From NCBI RefSeq assembly GCF_003148495.1, contig NZ_QGGH01000001.1, positions 124,986-188,985 of the forward strand: DNA of 64,000 bases, written 5' to 3'. The notes under the pieces are model-generated. The model was not told where the DNA came from and did no database searches. It saw only the letters and a program-made list of their open reading frames with translations. The stretch is from Mesorhizobium loti (lineage in GTDB: Bacteria > Pseudomonadota > Alphaproteobacteria > Rhizobiales > Rhizobiaceae). A program made the position numbers and the translations under genes. Each line of letters opens with the position of its first letter. Position 1 is the stretch's first letter. Below, in pieces: positions 1 through 8,308 of the stretch.

Positions 1-39
1 ACACCTTGGGGCATCAACAGGGAACTGGGAGGGGCGTCG

Positions 40-891
40 ATGAAAATCGGCATGTGCATGTTCTTGTGGACGACGGCCGTGTCGAAGAAACACGAGCCGT
101 TGCTGCGCGATATCAAGGCGACCGGCTTCGATGGCGTCGAGATACCAATCTTCGCCGGCACGCCGGACGACTACAAAAAGCTCGGCGAGCTGCTCGACCG
201 CATCGGGCTGGAGCGGACCGCGGTTTCGGCCATGGGCGATCCGGCGATGAACCTGATCGCGGCCGATGCGGCAATGCGCAAGGCCGGTGTCGACTACATG
301 AAATGGGCTATCGACTGCGCCAATGCGCTCGGCGCCAGCAGGCTGAGCGGCCCGCTGCATTCGACGCTCGGCGCCTTTTCCGGCGCTGGGCCGACGGCCG
401 TCGAGAAAAAGCGCTCGGTCGCCTCGCAACGCGCCATCGGCGATCATGCCGGAAAGAGGAACGTCACCATCGGGCTTGAGGCGCTCAACCGCTTCGAATG
501 CTATCTCCTCAACACGATGGCGGATCTGTCGGAGCATATTGACGCCATCGACCGGCCGCACATCAAGGCGATGTACGATACCTTCCACGCCAATATCGAG
601 GAGGCCGACCCGATCGGCGCCTACACAAAACACCGCCGGAATGTCGTGCATATCCACATCTCCGAGAATGATCGCGGCGTGCCCGGGCGCGGCAACATTC
701 CATGGAAGGAGACATTCTCGGCCATCCGCAAGAGCGGCTATGACGACTGGCTGACGATCGAGGCGTTCGGGCGTTCGCTCAAGGATTTAGCGGCGGCGAC
801 CAAGGTGTGGCGCGATTTTTCGGAGAGCCCGGAAGCGGTTTATCGCGAGGGGTATGAGCATATCAGGAACGGGTGGAAACGAGCGGCTTAA
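40..891 (+). CDS. Sugar phosphate isomerase/epimerase family protein
   Basis: This 283-residue protein looks like a TIM-barrel sugar isomerase/epimerase of the AP endonuclease 2 (xylose isomerase-like) superfamily. It starts with a beta strand MKIGMCMF and shows the family metal-ligand pattern: a Glu in IGLEALNRF near residue 145, MYDTFHANIEE near 180-190, HIHISENDRG near 210, and a final TIEAFG Glu. A good ribosome site, GGGAGG, lies about 8 bases before the ATG. Members interconvert keto-sugars such as tagatose/psicose or hydroxypyruvate; the substrate cannot be read from the sequence. It is probably the last gene of an operon that begins left of the window, because a large palindrome follows it and the next gene is convergent. 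Confidence 0.85.
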   Translation: MKIGMCMFLWTTAVSKKHEPLLRDIKATGFDGVEIPIFAGTPDDYKKLGELLDRIGLERTAVSAMGDPAMNLIAADAAMRKAGVDYMKWAIDCANALGASRLSGPLHSTLGAFSGAGPTAVEKKRSVASQRAIGDHAGKRNVTIGLEALNRFECYLLNTMADLSEHIDAIDRPHIKAMYDTFHANIEEADPIGAYTKHRRNVVHIHISENDRGVPGRGNIPWKETFSAIRKSGYDDWLTIEAFGRSLKDLAAATKVWRDFSESPEAVYREGYEHIRNGWKRAA

Positions 892-892
892 G

Positions 893-952
893 CGCTCACT
901 TCGTCATCACGGGCGAAGCGGACGCGGAGACCCGTGGATGACGAAGTGAGCG
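893..952. terminator. Long palindrome between convergent genes, likely bidirectional terminator
   Basis: The left arm 893-913 and right arm 931-952 are complementary over 21 of 22 positions, with one bulged C. The core arm reads CGCTCACTTCGTCATC. The 17-base loop is short enough for a stable RNA hairpin. It begins one base after the stop codon of the plus-strand isomerase gene and ends about 30 bases from the stop of the minus-strand phnE gene, so it could end transcription from both sides. There is no clear T-run. Confidence 0.6.
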
Positions 953-984
953 GTGGGCTGCCGGCAATCATGGCGCCGAGGCGC

Positions 985-2352
985 CTACCCCTGCTCGGCC
1001 TGGATCCTGTTGTAATCGTGGATGGTCCGGCTCAGCCGGCGGCGCAGGAAATTGGAAATGTTGTCGAAAATGAAGACGACGAGCAGGATCAGCAGCACCA
1101 TGTAGAAGACGTTGGCCCAGTTGGAATTGGTGCGCATCGCCTCCCACAACTTGAGGCCGATGCCGCCGGCGCCGACGGCGCCGATGATGGTGGCGCCGCG
1201 GGTGTTGGATTCCCACTGGTAGAGCGTCTGGCTGATGAATATGGGGATGACTTCCGGCATCACGCCGTAGCGCTGCACCAGCAAGCCGTTGGCACCGGTC
1301 GACTTGATGCCCTCGCGTGGCTTGTCGTCGATGTTTTCGAGGCCTTCCGAATAGACTTTGCCGAGCGTGCCGATCTCGGTGAAGAAGATGGCTGCACTGC
1401 CCGCGAGCGGGCCGGGCCCGAAGGCGCGGGTGAAGAACAGCGCCCAGATCAGCATGTCGATGGAACGCATGAAGTCGAAGAAGCGCTTGAGCACCTGGTT
1501 GACCAGCCGGCTGGGCGTGATGTTGCGGGCGGCGAAGAAGGCGAGCGGGAAGGCGACGATGCCGCCCAGCATGGTACCGAGAAAGGCCATGACGATGGTC
1601 TGCAGGAGTTTCGTCCAGACATCGCCGTGCTGCCACTGGGCATTGTTCCAGATGTTGTCGCCGGCCAGCGCCAGATTGGACGTGCCCGGTTTCAGTTCGG
1701 GTCCGGAGACGATCAGCGAGGCCACTTCGCTTGCCGATTTGCCGAAGAAAGGCGAGCGCGTGTCGAAGACGAAGTTTGCCCAGCCGAGAAAACGCTTGCG
1801 GAGCCTGACGCGGTCAACGGCGACGCGGGCCTCGCCGGCAAAGCCCATGTCGGCGACGACCTCGTCCTCATGCGCGGTGATCCAGCCGGGAACCGGTCCG
1901 GAGATCAGCGGTTTGCCTGTGCCAAGTGCGACCGCAACGGTTTCACCGTTGGCAATGATCGTCGCTTGCGTCTTGTTGAAGGTGATCGACTTGGCGGTGC
2001 CGTCGATCAGGATCGTCACCGAACCATCGGCATTGGTCTTGACCCAGTCCGGATTGGGATCCGGGCCGAGCACCGAGAAGCGCGGGTACTTGGCGGTAAT
2101 CTGCGGCTCGTCGAGGCGGAAGATCGGCTGCACATCGTAGCTGATCCACTGGGTTAGAAACAGCGGCAGGCGCTCCCAGTGCGATTCCCGCATGACCTGC
2201 GGCAGGTTGAAGAACCACAGCGCGTAGAGCAGGTAGAGAAAGATGCCGCCAAGCAGCAGCAGCGGCCCGAAGCGCTTGTGGAACGGACGCTGGAACACCT
2301 GCGGGAAGCGCTCCTCGATCGACTGGATTTGATCGGCGGTCATGGTGGCCAT
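985..2352 (-). CDS. phnE: Phosphonate ABC transporter permease PhnE (long form)
   Basis: This 455-residue inner-membrane permease belongs to the phosphonate uptake system PhnCDE. A first membrane segment near residues 28-48 is followed by about 180 residues of predicted periplasmic sequence. The C-terminal half (about 245-440) is the usual transport domain with the EAA-like coupling loop, REGIKSTGANGLLVQRYGVMP, and the AVGAGGIG stretch typical of PhnE. Ordinary PhnE is about 270-300 residues, so the N-terminal loop is an extension. It starts 2 bases after the stop of the other phnE gene, so the two permease genes are co-translated. It is the last gene of the phn run on this strand. Confidence 0.92.
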   Translation of the reverse strand: MATMTADQIQSIEERFPQVFQRPFHKRFGPLLLLGGIFLYLLYALWFFNLPQVMRESHWERLPLFLTQWISYDVQPIFRLDEPQITAKYPRFSVLGPDPNPDWVKTNADGSVTILIDGTAKSITFNKTQATIIANGETVAVALGTGKPLISGPVPGWITAHEDEVVADMGFAGEARVAVDRVRLRKRFLGWANFVFDTRSPFFGKSASEVASLIVSGPELKPGTSNLALAGDNIWNNAQWQHGDVWTKLLQTIVMAFLGTMLGGIVAFPLAFFAARNITPSRLVNQVLKRFFDFMRSIDMLIWALFFTRAFGPGPLAGSAAIFFTEIGTLGKVYSEGLENIDDKPREGIKSTGANGLLVQRYGVMPEVIPIFISQTLYQWESNTRGATIIGAVGAGGIGLKLWEAMRTNSNWANVFYMVLLILLVVFIFDNISNFLRRRLSRTIHDYNRIQAEQG

Positions 2353-2354
2353 GG

Positions 2355-3311
2355 TTAGGCGCTCATCATAAAGGCCTGCTCGCCGACCAGCTTGCGGCGT
2401 AGCCAGGCGGAGAACTGGTCGACGATGAAGATCGTCGTGAACAGGAGCAGCACGAGAGCTATCGTCTTGGCGCCGAAGCCGCGCGAGATGGACAGCTTCA
2501 GCTCCTCGCCGATGCCACCGCCGCCGACCGCGCCCATGATGGTGGAGACGCGCACGTTGATCTCGATCCGCAGCAGCGTGTAGGACATGAAGTTGGGCAG
2601 CACCTGCGGCAGACCGGCAAAGCGTACCCGTTCGAACCAGTTGGCGCCGACCGCCCTCAGGCCTTCCTCGGCGCGCATGTCGATGTTTTCGTTGATCTCG
2701 TAGAACAACTTGCCCAGCGCGCCGATCGAATGCAGGCCGATGGCGATGATGGCGGCGATCGGACCGATCGAGACGATGGCCGCGAACAGGCCGGCAATGA
2801 CGATCTCGGGAAAGGCGCGCAGCAGTTCCATGAAGCGCTTGACGATCAGCCGCAGCACCGGATGCGGCGTCAGGTTGCGCGCCGCGATGAAGGAGAACGG
2901 CACGGCGAAGACGAAGCCGATGAAGGTCGAAACCAGCGCCACGTTGAGCGTGGTCAGCATCAATTCGAAATATTCAGGGACGTAGAAGCTGCCCCAGACA
3001 TAGGCGCGGCCAAGCGGAAAGTTGAATTCCTGGGTACCGGTGTCATGCGGGGAAGCGATGTCGAACATCGCCCGCCAGACATCGTTCCAGTCCTTGGGGA
3101 CGAGCCAGCTCAGGAAATCCAGCAAATGCGGCAGGCGGTCGAAGAAATGCCCGGCATTGGCCTCGTCGGCGAACCACATGGTGCTGCCGAGCGCGACAAT
3201 GAGCAGGCCGACGCCGATGGCGGTGTAGAGCCGGCGCAAGGACGTCTGGCGACGCCAGGCGTCGGCCATCTGGTGAGTGGCGTCGGAAGGGGCTGTCACG
3301 GAAAGGGTCAT
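2355..3311 (-). CDS. phnE: Phosphonate ABC transporter permease PhnE (short form)
   Basis: This is the second permease of the phosphonate/phosphate importer, 318 residues from the ATG at 3311 (MTLSV). An upstream in-frame start at 3398 would overlap phnD and read through the intergenic hairpin, so I prefer 3311. The N-terminal membrane segment lies near residues 20-40. The transport domain spans about 110-310 with the coupling loop EEGLRAVGANWFERVRFAGLP and the AVGGGGIG motif. It lies between phnD and the long phnE and probably pairs with the latter as a heterodimeric channel. Confidence 0.93.
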   Translation of the reverse strand: MTLSVTAPSDATHQMADAWRRQTSLRRLYTAIGVGLLIVALGSTMWFADEANAGHFFDRLPHLLDFLSWLVPKDWNDVWRAMFDIASPHDTGTQEFNFPLGRAYVWGSFYVPEYFELMLTTLNVALVSTFIGFVFAVPFSFIAARNLTPHPVLRLIVKRFMELLRAFPEIVIAGLFAAIVSIGPIAAIIAIGLHSIGALGKLFYEINENIDMRAEEGLRAVGANWFERVRFAGLPQVLPNFMSYTLLRIEINVRVSTIMGAVGGGGIGEELKLSISRGFGAKTIALVLLLFTTIFIVDQFSAWLRRKLVGEQAFMMSA

Positions 3312-3326
3312 GATCGGAGATGCAAA

Positions 3327-3353
3327 AAGGGCGGTGTCTTGAACACCGCCCTT
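3327..3353 (-). terminator. Intergenic hairpin between phnD and phnE, attenuator-like
   Basis: Arms 3327-3337 and 3343-3353 form a perfect 11-bp stem (AAGGGCGGTGT with its complement) around a 5-base loop. On the minus strand it is followed by a run of five T. It sits between the stop of phnD and the start of phnE. A partial terminator here would let the binding protein be made in excess over the permeases, as is common in ABC importer operons. Confidence 0.75.
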
Positions 3354-3366
3354 CCTGATTTCGCCG

Positions 3367-4275
3367 TTAGCCGCCGATGGCTGCCTTACGGGCTTCAACG
3401 ATGACGTTGTAGAAGTCCGGCTTCACCGGAACGTAGCCGGTAAAATCGCCGCCTTCGACGCCTTCGAAGCAGGCCTTGTCCTTCTTCGGCAGCTGCGTGA
3501 AGAAGTTGGCGAGCTTGGCGGTCATCTCGTCGCCGAGCGCGGTGCGCACGACCAGCGGGCCGTTCGGGATCAGGCCCGAGCGCCAGACTTCGACGAAGTC
3601 GTTGGGGTCGACGGCGCCCTTGGCGACTTCCTTGTGGAAAGTGCCGGAGGAGTAGCCGTCCTTGAAGTCGCCGATGCCGGAGGAATCGTCCACCGCCACG
3701 TCGACCTTGCCGTCACGCACGGCCAGAACGTTGTTCTCGTGGCCGCCGTTGAACTGGGTCGAGGCGAAGAACTTTTCGTTCGAAGCGCCGGTGTCCTTCG
3801 GGATCTGGGTCAGCGGGATCAGGTAGCCGGAGGTCGAATCCGGATCGGCGTAGCCGAGCTTCTTGCCCTTGGCCGACTTGATGTCGGTGATGCCGGAGGA
3901 TTTCAGCGCCAGGCCGATCGAATAGTAGCCGGTGGCGCCGTCGGTCTGCTGGGTGGTGAGGATCGGGGTGACTGCCTTCGGGTCCTTGAGAACGACGCTG
4001 GCGTAGCCGGAAGCGCCGAGTTCGGCGAAGTCGAGCGTGCCGCCAAGCAGGCCCTGGATGACGCCGTCATAGTCGGCGGCGGGGAACAGCGAGACCTTTT
4101 CGAAGCCGAATTCGGTCTTCAAATGGTCGGCGAGGCACTGGTAGTTGCGCAACCGGTCGGTTTCGTTTTCGCCGCCGAGAATGCCGACGCGAAATTCCTT
4201 CATATCGGCAGCGTGGGCCATGCTGGTCGCCATGGCGAGCACCGAAACGGCGCTGAAAACCATCTTCCTGAACAT
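3367..4275 (-). CDS. phnD: Phosphonate ABC transporter substrate-binding protein PhnD
   Basis: This 302-residue periplasmic binding protein starts with a clear Sec signal peptide (about residues 1-22, ending SMAHA). The mature part has the PhnD/TauT-like fold signals VGILGGENETDR, LADHLK, the substrate-loop region near LGASGYASVV, and ADPDSTSGYLIP, which is very typical of PhnD. A strong ribosome site (AGGAGAG) precedes the ATG. It follows phnC by 92 bases and delivers phosphonates or phosphate/phosphite-type anions to PhnE; specificity cannot be told from sequence. Confidence 0.95.
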   Translation of the reverse strand: MFRKMVFSAVSVLAMATSMAHAADMKEFRVGILGGENETDRLRNYQCLADHLKTEFGFEKVSLFPAADYDGVIQGLLGGTLDFAELGASGYASVVLKDPKAVTPILTTQQTDGATGYYSIGLALKSSGITDIKSAKGKKLGYADPDSTSGYLIPLTQIPKDTGASNEKFFASTQFNGGHENNVLAVRDGKVDVAVDDSSGIGDFKDGYSSGTFHKEVAKGAVDPNDFVEVWRSGLIPNGPLVVRTALGDEMTAKLANFFTQLPKKDKACFEGVEGGDFTGYVPVKPDFYNVIVEARKAAIGG

Positions 4276-4367
4276 CTGTTATCTCTCCTGTAGGTTCCGG
4301 CCCCGCGCCGGCAGCGTTATTGATTTTGACAGGTGCCCTTGACGCGGGCTGGCGATCCAGGCCGCTC

Positions 4368-5225
4368 TCAGTATCCCGGAAATGCGGGCTCGAGCGGTCC
4401 GGCGGATGCGGCGATCTTTCGGCTAAAGGCAACGCTGGTCGAGGTGATGGCCTCGGAGATTTCCTGGCCATTGCTATCGGCGCCATAGACGAGACGCACG
4501 GCCTCGCGATTGAGCTCTTCAGGCGGGCCATCGAAGACGACCTTGCCGGCGGCCATGCCGATGATGCGGTTGCAATAGGTGCGGGCGGTATCCAGCGTGT
4601 GCAGATTGGTGACGACGGTGATGCCTTCACGCAAATTGATGTCCTGCAGCGAATCCATCACCACCTTGGCGTTGAGCGGGTCGAGCGACGCGATCGGCTC
4701 GTCGGCGAGGATCACTCTGGGCTGCTGCATCATGGCGCGGGCAATGGCGACGCGCTGCTGCTGGCCGCCCGACAAGGTGCCTGCGGGCTGCAGCGCGGTG
4801 CGGGCGATGTCGAGCCGCTCAAGCGCCGCGACCGCCTCGGCGCATTCGGCGCGAGAGAACATGCCGAACAGGTTGGTGATGGTCGAACGGTGGTTCAGCT
4901 TGCCGAGCAGCACATTGGTCAGCACGTCGAGGCGTGGCACCAGGTTGAACTGCTGGAAGATCATGGCGCAGTCACGCTGCCAGCGCCGCAGCGGCGAGCC
5001 GCGCAACTGGGAGACCTCGGCGCCGTCAAAAAAAATCGACCCCTGGCTGGGATCGATGAGACGGTTGATCATGCGAAGAAGGGTTGATTTGCCGGCGCCG
5101 GAACGGCCGATAATGCCGACCATCTGACCCTGCGGGATCGCGATGTTAATGTCGTTGACGGCAGTGTTCTTGCCAAATCGTCGGGTGACACCGCGAATTT
5201 CGAGCGTGGCAGAGGTTGCTGGCAT
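4368..5225 (-). CDS. phnC: Phosphonate ABC transporter ATP-binding protein PhnC
   Basis: This is a 285-residue ABC ATPase. Walker [10 protein letters not shown] lies near residue 38, the Q-loop in IFQQFNLV, the signature [15 protein letters not shown] near 150, Walker [13 protein letters not shown], and the H-loop as VVTNLHTLD. The [20 protein letters not shown] segment is characteristic of PhnC. It energises the PhnDE importer. It is the first gene of the transporter block and has a 109-base upstream gap with a PhoB-box-like site, so it may have its own promoter as well as read-through from the C-P lyase genes. Confidence 0.95.
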   Translation of the reverse strand: MPATSATLEIRGVTRRFGKNTAVNDINIAIPQGQMVGIIGRSGAGKSTLLRMINRLIDPSQGSIFFDGAEVSQLRGSPLRRWQRDCAMIFQQFNLVPRLDVLTNVLLGKLNHRSTITNLFGMFSRAECAEAVAALERLDIARTALQPAGTLSGGQQQRVAIARAMMQQPRVILADEPIASLDPLNAKVVMDSLQDINLREGITVVTNLHTLDTARTYCNRIIGMAAGKVVFDGPPEELNREAVRLVYGADSNGQEISEAITSTSVAFSRKIAASAGPLEPAFPGY

Positions 5226-5303
5226 GGGGGCAGGTTCCAGTCCGGACCATTGATCGTCAGGCTCTCGCCTAACGCAGCCACATGAACCTGCCGTGTCGCG
5301 ATG

Positions 5304-5321
5304 ATGTCAGTTTTGTTACGC
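5304..5321 (-). promoter_or_regulatory. PhoB-box-like site upstream of phnC
   Basis: On the minus strand the sequence GCGTAAC-AAAA-CTGACAT shows two 7-base half sites separated by AAAA. It resembles the tandem 7-4-7 Pho box (CTGTCAT/CTGTAAC halves). It lies about 80 bases before the phnC start. The second half fits well and the first half deviates at two or three positions. Control by phosphate limitation would suit a phosphonate importer. Confidence 0.45.
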
Positions 5322-5334
5322 TCCACAGGTGGAG

Positions 5335-6051
5335 TTACGGCCGGCCCAGGACCAGCAGTTCCTCGAAGTGCTCCATGTCCCTGAAGCTGCAGAAGGCGGG
5401 CGCCTTGATTTCGATCACCGGGGCCTGCTGCTCGAAAAGTGCCAGGCAATCGTCGAACAGGTCCTGCCATGCGGCGGCCCGATCGTCCGCAAGACGCTGG
5501 ATCTGATAGGCGAAGGTGATGTGGAAGACGTAAGCGTCGTGATCGGGATGCCGGTAACCGAACGGCACGGCCAGTGCGTCGCGCCATTGACGCATGATGC
5601 GCGAATCGTCGTCCGTCGCGCCGGCAACGGTGAGGCCGGTCGGCAGAACTTCGACCACCTTGATGTTGAACGGGCCGAAGCCCTGGAAACCCCTCAGGCG
5701 CTCCAGATAGAGGCGGGTCATGGCGTCGATGCTGGTGTCGAGCGGCACGTCCTGCGGCCAGTAAGGAAGCCGGCGGCGATATTCGATGATGCCCTGGAAC
5801 AGCGTCATGTGCAGGCTGGAGACGGGCGTGAAGGCGAGCCGGTCGGCGTCTTGCATCGCCAGCATGCGGTCGCGCACCGCAAGCACCACAGCCTCTGACG
5901 GTGAACCGCTGACGAGATGACTGACGACCGTGTTGCCGGGCTCGATCAGGAAATTGCCTGACGTGTCGTAGCGCGTGCCAAGATGAACCGGCGGCTTCGG
6001 ATTTGAGCCGGCAAAGAATGCGGCGAGCGAGGGTCTGACGGAAACGGACAT
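5335..6051 (-). CDS. 2H phosphoesterase superfamily protein (DUF1868-like)
   Basis: This 238-residue protein has the two HxT motifs that define the 2H phosphoesterases: HMT at residues 81-83 in SSLHMTLFQG and HIT at 177-179 in YVFHITFAYQ, about 95 residues apart as expected. 2H enzymes open cyclic phosphodiesters. It lies inside the phn run between the acetyltransferase and phnC, where other C-P lyase operons carry PhnP or a DUF1045 2H protein acting near ribose cyclic phosphate. A role in processing the cyclic ribose phosphate made by the lyase is an inference. The family call (DUF1868 rather than DUF1045) rests on RLAFTPVSSLHMTLFQG and is moderately sure. Confidence 0.75.
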   Translation of the reverse strand: MSVSVRPSLAAFFAGSNPKPPVHLGTRYDTSGNFLIEPGNTVVSHLVSGSPSEAVVLAVRDRMLAMQDADRLAFTPVSSLHMTLFQGIIEYRRRLPYWPQDVPLDTSIDAMTRLYLERLRGFQGFGPFNIKVVEVLPTGLTVAGATDDDSRIMRQWRDALAVPFGYRHPDHDAYVFHITFAYQIQRLADDRAAAWQDLFDDCLALFEQQAPVIEIKAPAFCSFRDMEHFEELLVLGRP

Positions 6052-6154
6052 TGCGATCTCCAGCGAAAGGCCGCGTCCTGCCCGGGCGATGTGTCAGGGA
6101 TATGAAACAGGCTCGCCCATGACGATGATGTGATCACCTTTTCCTGGCATTGCT

Positions 6155-6772
6155 CTATCCGCCGTATTTCTCCAGGAAAGCCTCGGCCGACAGTTCTCGG
6201 AAATCATCGAGCGAGGCGCGCAGCCTTGCATGGTCCCAGTCCCACCAGGCAAGCGCCTGATAGCGCTCGGCCGTGCGGCGATCGAAGCGCTCGCGGATCG
6301 GTTTTGCCGGCACGCCGCCGACGATGGTGTAGGGGGCGACATCCTTCGACACGACAGCACCGGCGCCGACCGCGGCGCCATCGCCGACGGTGACGCCGGG
6401 CAGGATGGTCGAGCCGTGACCGAGCCACGTGTCATGGCCGACGGTGACCCGCCTGGCGCGGCGCTGGGCGAAGAACTCGCTCTCGTGCTCTGCGTCGTCC
6501 CAATAATCCGAGGCGCGATAGGTGAAATGGTGCAGCGTCGGCCGCCAGGTCGGATGATTGGTGGCGTTGATGCGCACGCTTGCTGCAATGTTGGAAAACT
6601 TGCCGATCGTGGCGCACCAGACGGCGCAATCCTGCATCATGTAGGAATAGTCGCCGAGCTCGCTTTCCGACACCCGGCTGCGGTCGGCGATCTCGGTCCA
6701 GCGACCGAGCGTCGAATTCTGCACGTCCGCCGTCGGATGGACCAGCGGCGTCTCAGACAATTTCCTCGTCAT
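6155..6772 (-). CDS. Hexapeptide-repeat acetyltransferase of phn operons
   Basis: This 205-residue left-handed beta-helix protein resembles xenobiotic/chloramphenicol acetyltransferases and the phosphonate-operon LbetaH family. Hexapeptide turns are visible in VHPTADVQNSTLG, the helical loop ATNHPTWRPTLHHF holds the catalytic-type His, and DTWLGHGSTILPGVTVGDGAAVGAGAVV is the classical coil stretch ending in VGGVPAKPI. Its start overlaps the phnL stop by 4 bases, so it belongs to the C-P lyase transcript. Such proteins may N-acetylate aminoalkylphosphonates before C-P cleavage, as PhnO does, but that role is inferred. Confidence 0.88.
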   Translation of the reverse strand: MTRKLSETPLVHPTADVQNSTLGRWTEIADRSRVSESELGDYSYMMQDCAVWCATIGKFSNIAASVRINATNHPTWRPTLHHFTYRASDYWDDAEHESEFFAQRRARRVTVGHDTWLGHGSTILPGVTVGDGAAVGAGAVVSKDVAPYTIVGGVPAKPIRERFDRRTAERYQALAWWDWDHARLRASLDDFRELSAEAFLEKYGG

Positions 6773-7476
6773 GCGGCGATTTTTCCGGGAGCGAAAGCGG
6801 TGACGTCGATGACGCGGTCGGCAACCGCCTTGCGCACGTCGTGGTCATGGAAGATGCCGAGCAGGGCGACATCAGCCGCCTTCTTGGCGGCGATGAGTTC
6901 GATCACGACATCGCGGTTCCTGGCGTCGAGCGAGGCGGTCGGTTCGTCAAGCAGCAGGATCGGGTGCTCGGTGATGAAGCCGCGTGCGATGTTGACGCGC
7001 TGCTGCTCGCCGCCGGAGAAGGTCGCAGGCGGCAATGCCCAGAGTTTCTCCGGCAGGTTGAGCTGCGCCAGCAAGGCGCGCGCCTTGCCTCTAGCTATTT
7101 CGCGGTCCTCGCCGCGCTCGACCAGCGGTTCGGCGACGACATCCAGCGCCGAAACGCGCGGCACGGTGCGCAGGAACTGGCTGACATAGCCGATCGTTTG
7201 CCGGCGTATGGCCAGCACGGTGCGCGGGCTGGCGGTGGCGAGGTCGATCAGCCCGTCATCGTGCATGACGATGATCTGGCCTTCGTCGACGGCGTAGTTG
7301 CCGTAGAGCATCTTCAGAATCGAGCTCTTGCCGGCACCGGAGGGGCCGCCGAGCACGGTGCATTCGCCGGCCTTGATCGAGAACGAGACACCAGCGATAA
7401 CAGGCAGTTTGATGCCGTCGCGCAGATGCATGGTGAAGCTCTTGGCGACGTCGGAGACAACGAGTGGGGTTGGCAT
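6769..7476 (-). CDS. phnL: C-P lyase complex ABC-type subunit PhnL
   Basis: This is a 235-residue ABC-fold ATPase. Walker A GGPSGAGKSS, signature FSGGEQQRVNIARGF and Walker B ILLLDEPTASLD are all intact, and the PRVSALDVVAEPL stretch is typical of PhnL. I chose the ATG at 7476 because GGAG lies 8 bases upstream; the longer frame begins with TTG inside that ribosome site. PhnL binds the PhnGHIJ core with PhnK; it is not a transporter subunit. The gene follows phnK by 55 bases and overlaps the acetyltransferase gene. Confidence 0.95.
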   Translation of the reverse strand: MPTPLVVSDVAKSFTMHLRDGIKLPVIAGVSFSIKAGECTVLGGPSGAGKSSILKMLYGNYAVDEGQIIVMHDDGLIDLATASPRTVLAIRRQTIGYVSQFLRTVPRVSALDVVAEPLVERGEDREIARGKARALLAQLNLPEKLWALPPATFSGGEQQRVNIARGFITEHPILLLDEPTASLDARNRDVVIELIAAKKAADVALLGIFHDHDVRKAVADRVIDVTAFAPGKIAA

Positions 7477-7531
7477 CACAAGGTTCTCCAATAGTCATTC
7501 GTTTGCGGGCTATGCGCCGGAGCAATCATCG

Positions 7532-8308
7532 TCAAACCTGCAGAATCGAGGAAACAAGCAATTGCGTGTAAGGCGCGCGCGGGTCGTCAAGCACGCGGTC
7601 GGTGAGACCGCTTTCGACGACGCGACCGTCCTTCATCACCATCATGCGCTGCGACAGAAGCCGCGCCACGGCAAGGTCGTGGGTGACGACGATGGCCGCG
7701 AGACCAAGATCGGTGACCAGACCGCGCAGCAGGTCGAGCAGGCGCGCCTGGACCGAGACGTCTAGGCCGCCTGTCGGCTCATCCATGAACACCAGCCGTG
7801 GGCCGGTGACGAGATTGCGGGCGATTTGCAGGCGCTGGCGCATGCCGCCGGAAAAGGCGCGCGGCTCGTCATCGATGCGGTCCTCGTCGATCTCGACGCG
7901 TGACAGCCAGTCGACGGCGGTGGCGCGGATCCTGCCGTAGTGACGGTCGCCGACCGCCATCAGCCGCTCGCCGACATTGGCGCCGGCCGAAACCGTCATG
8001 CGCAGGCCGTCGGCCGGATTCTGATGGACGAAGCCCCAGTCGGTGCGCATCAGGAAGCGGCGCTCGGCCTCGCTCATGCGGTAGAGCTCGCGGAACTGGC
8101 CGTCGCGCATGCGGTAGCCGGCGGTGCCGGAACTGGGCAGCAGCCGGGTCGACAGGCAGTTGAGCAGCGTCGTCTTGCCGGAACCGGACTCGCCGACGAC
8201 AGCCAGGACTTCGCCCGGCCACAGCTCGAAGGAGACGTTGTCGCAGCCGACGCGCGAGCCGTAGAATTTGGAGAGCGCCGAGACGCGCAGCAGCGGTTCG
8301 TCGGTCAT
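7532..8308 (-). CDS. phnK: C-P lyase complex ABC-type subunit PhnK
   Basis: This is a 258-residue ABC ATPase starting MTDEPLLRV at 8308. Walker A GESGSGKTTL, Q-loop GFVHQNPADGLRM, signature FSGGMRQRLQIARNLV and Walker B VFMDEPTGGLD are present. The RTDWGFVHQNP stretch matches PhnK. Its ATG overlaps the phnJ stop by 4 bases, a coupling expected for subunits of one complex. Longer in-frame starts would run through phnJ and were rejected. Confidence 0.95.
   Translation of the reverse strand: MTDEPLLRVSALSKFYGSRVGCDNVSFELWPGEVLAVVGESGSGKTTLLNCLSTRLLPSSGTAGYRMRDGQFRELYRMSEAERRFLMRTDWGFVHQNPADGLRMTVSAGANVGERLMAVGDRHYGRIRATAVDWLSRVEIDEDRIDDEPRAFSGGMRQRLQIARNLVTGPRLVFMDEPTGGLDVSVQARLLDLLRGLVTDLGLAAIVVTHDLAVARLLSQRMMVMKDGRVVESGLTDRVLDDPRAPYTQLLVSSILQV

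Noticed and set aside
934..2157. 407-residue plus-strand frame opposite the long phnE gene
   Set aside because: Low-complexity Gly/Asp/Arg/Val-rich sequence typical of frames opposite high-GC genes; phnE on the other strand has clear family motifs.
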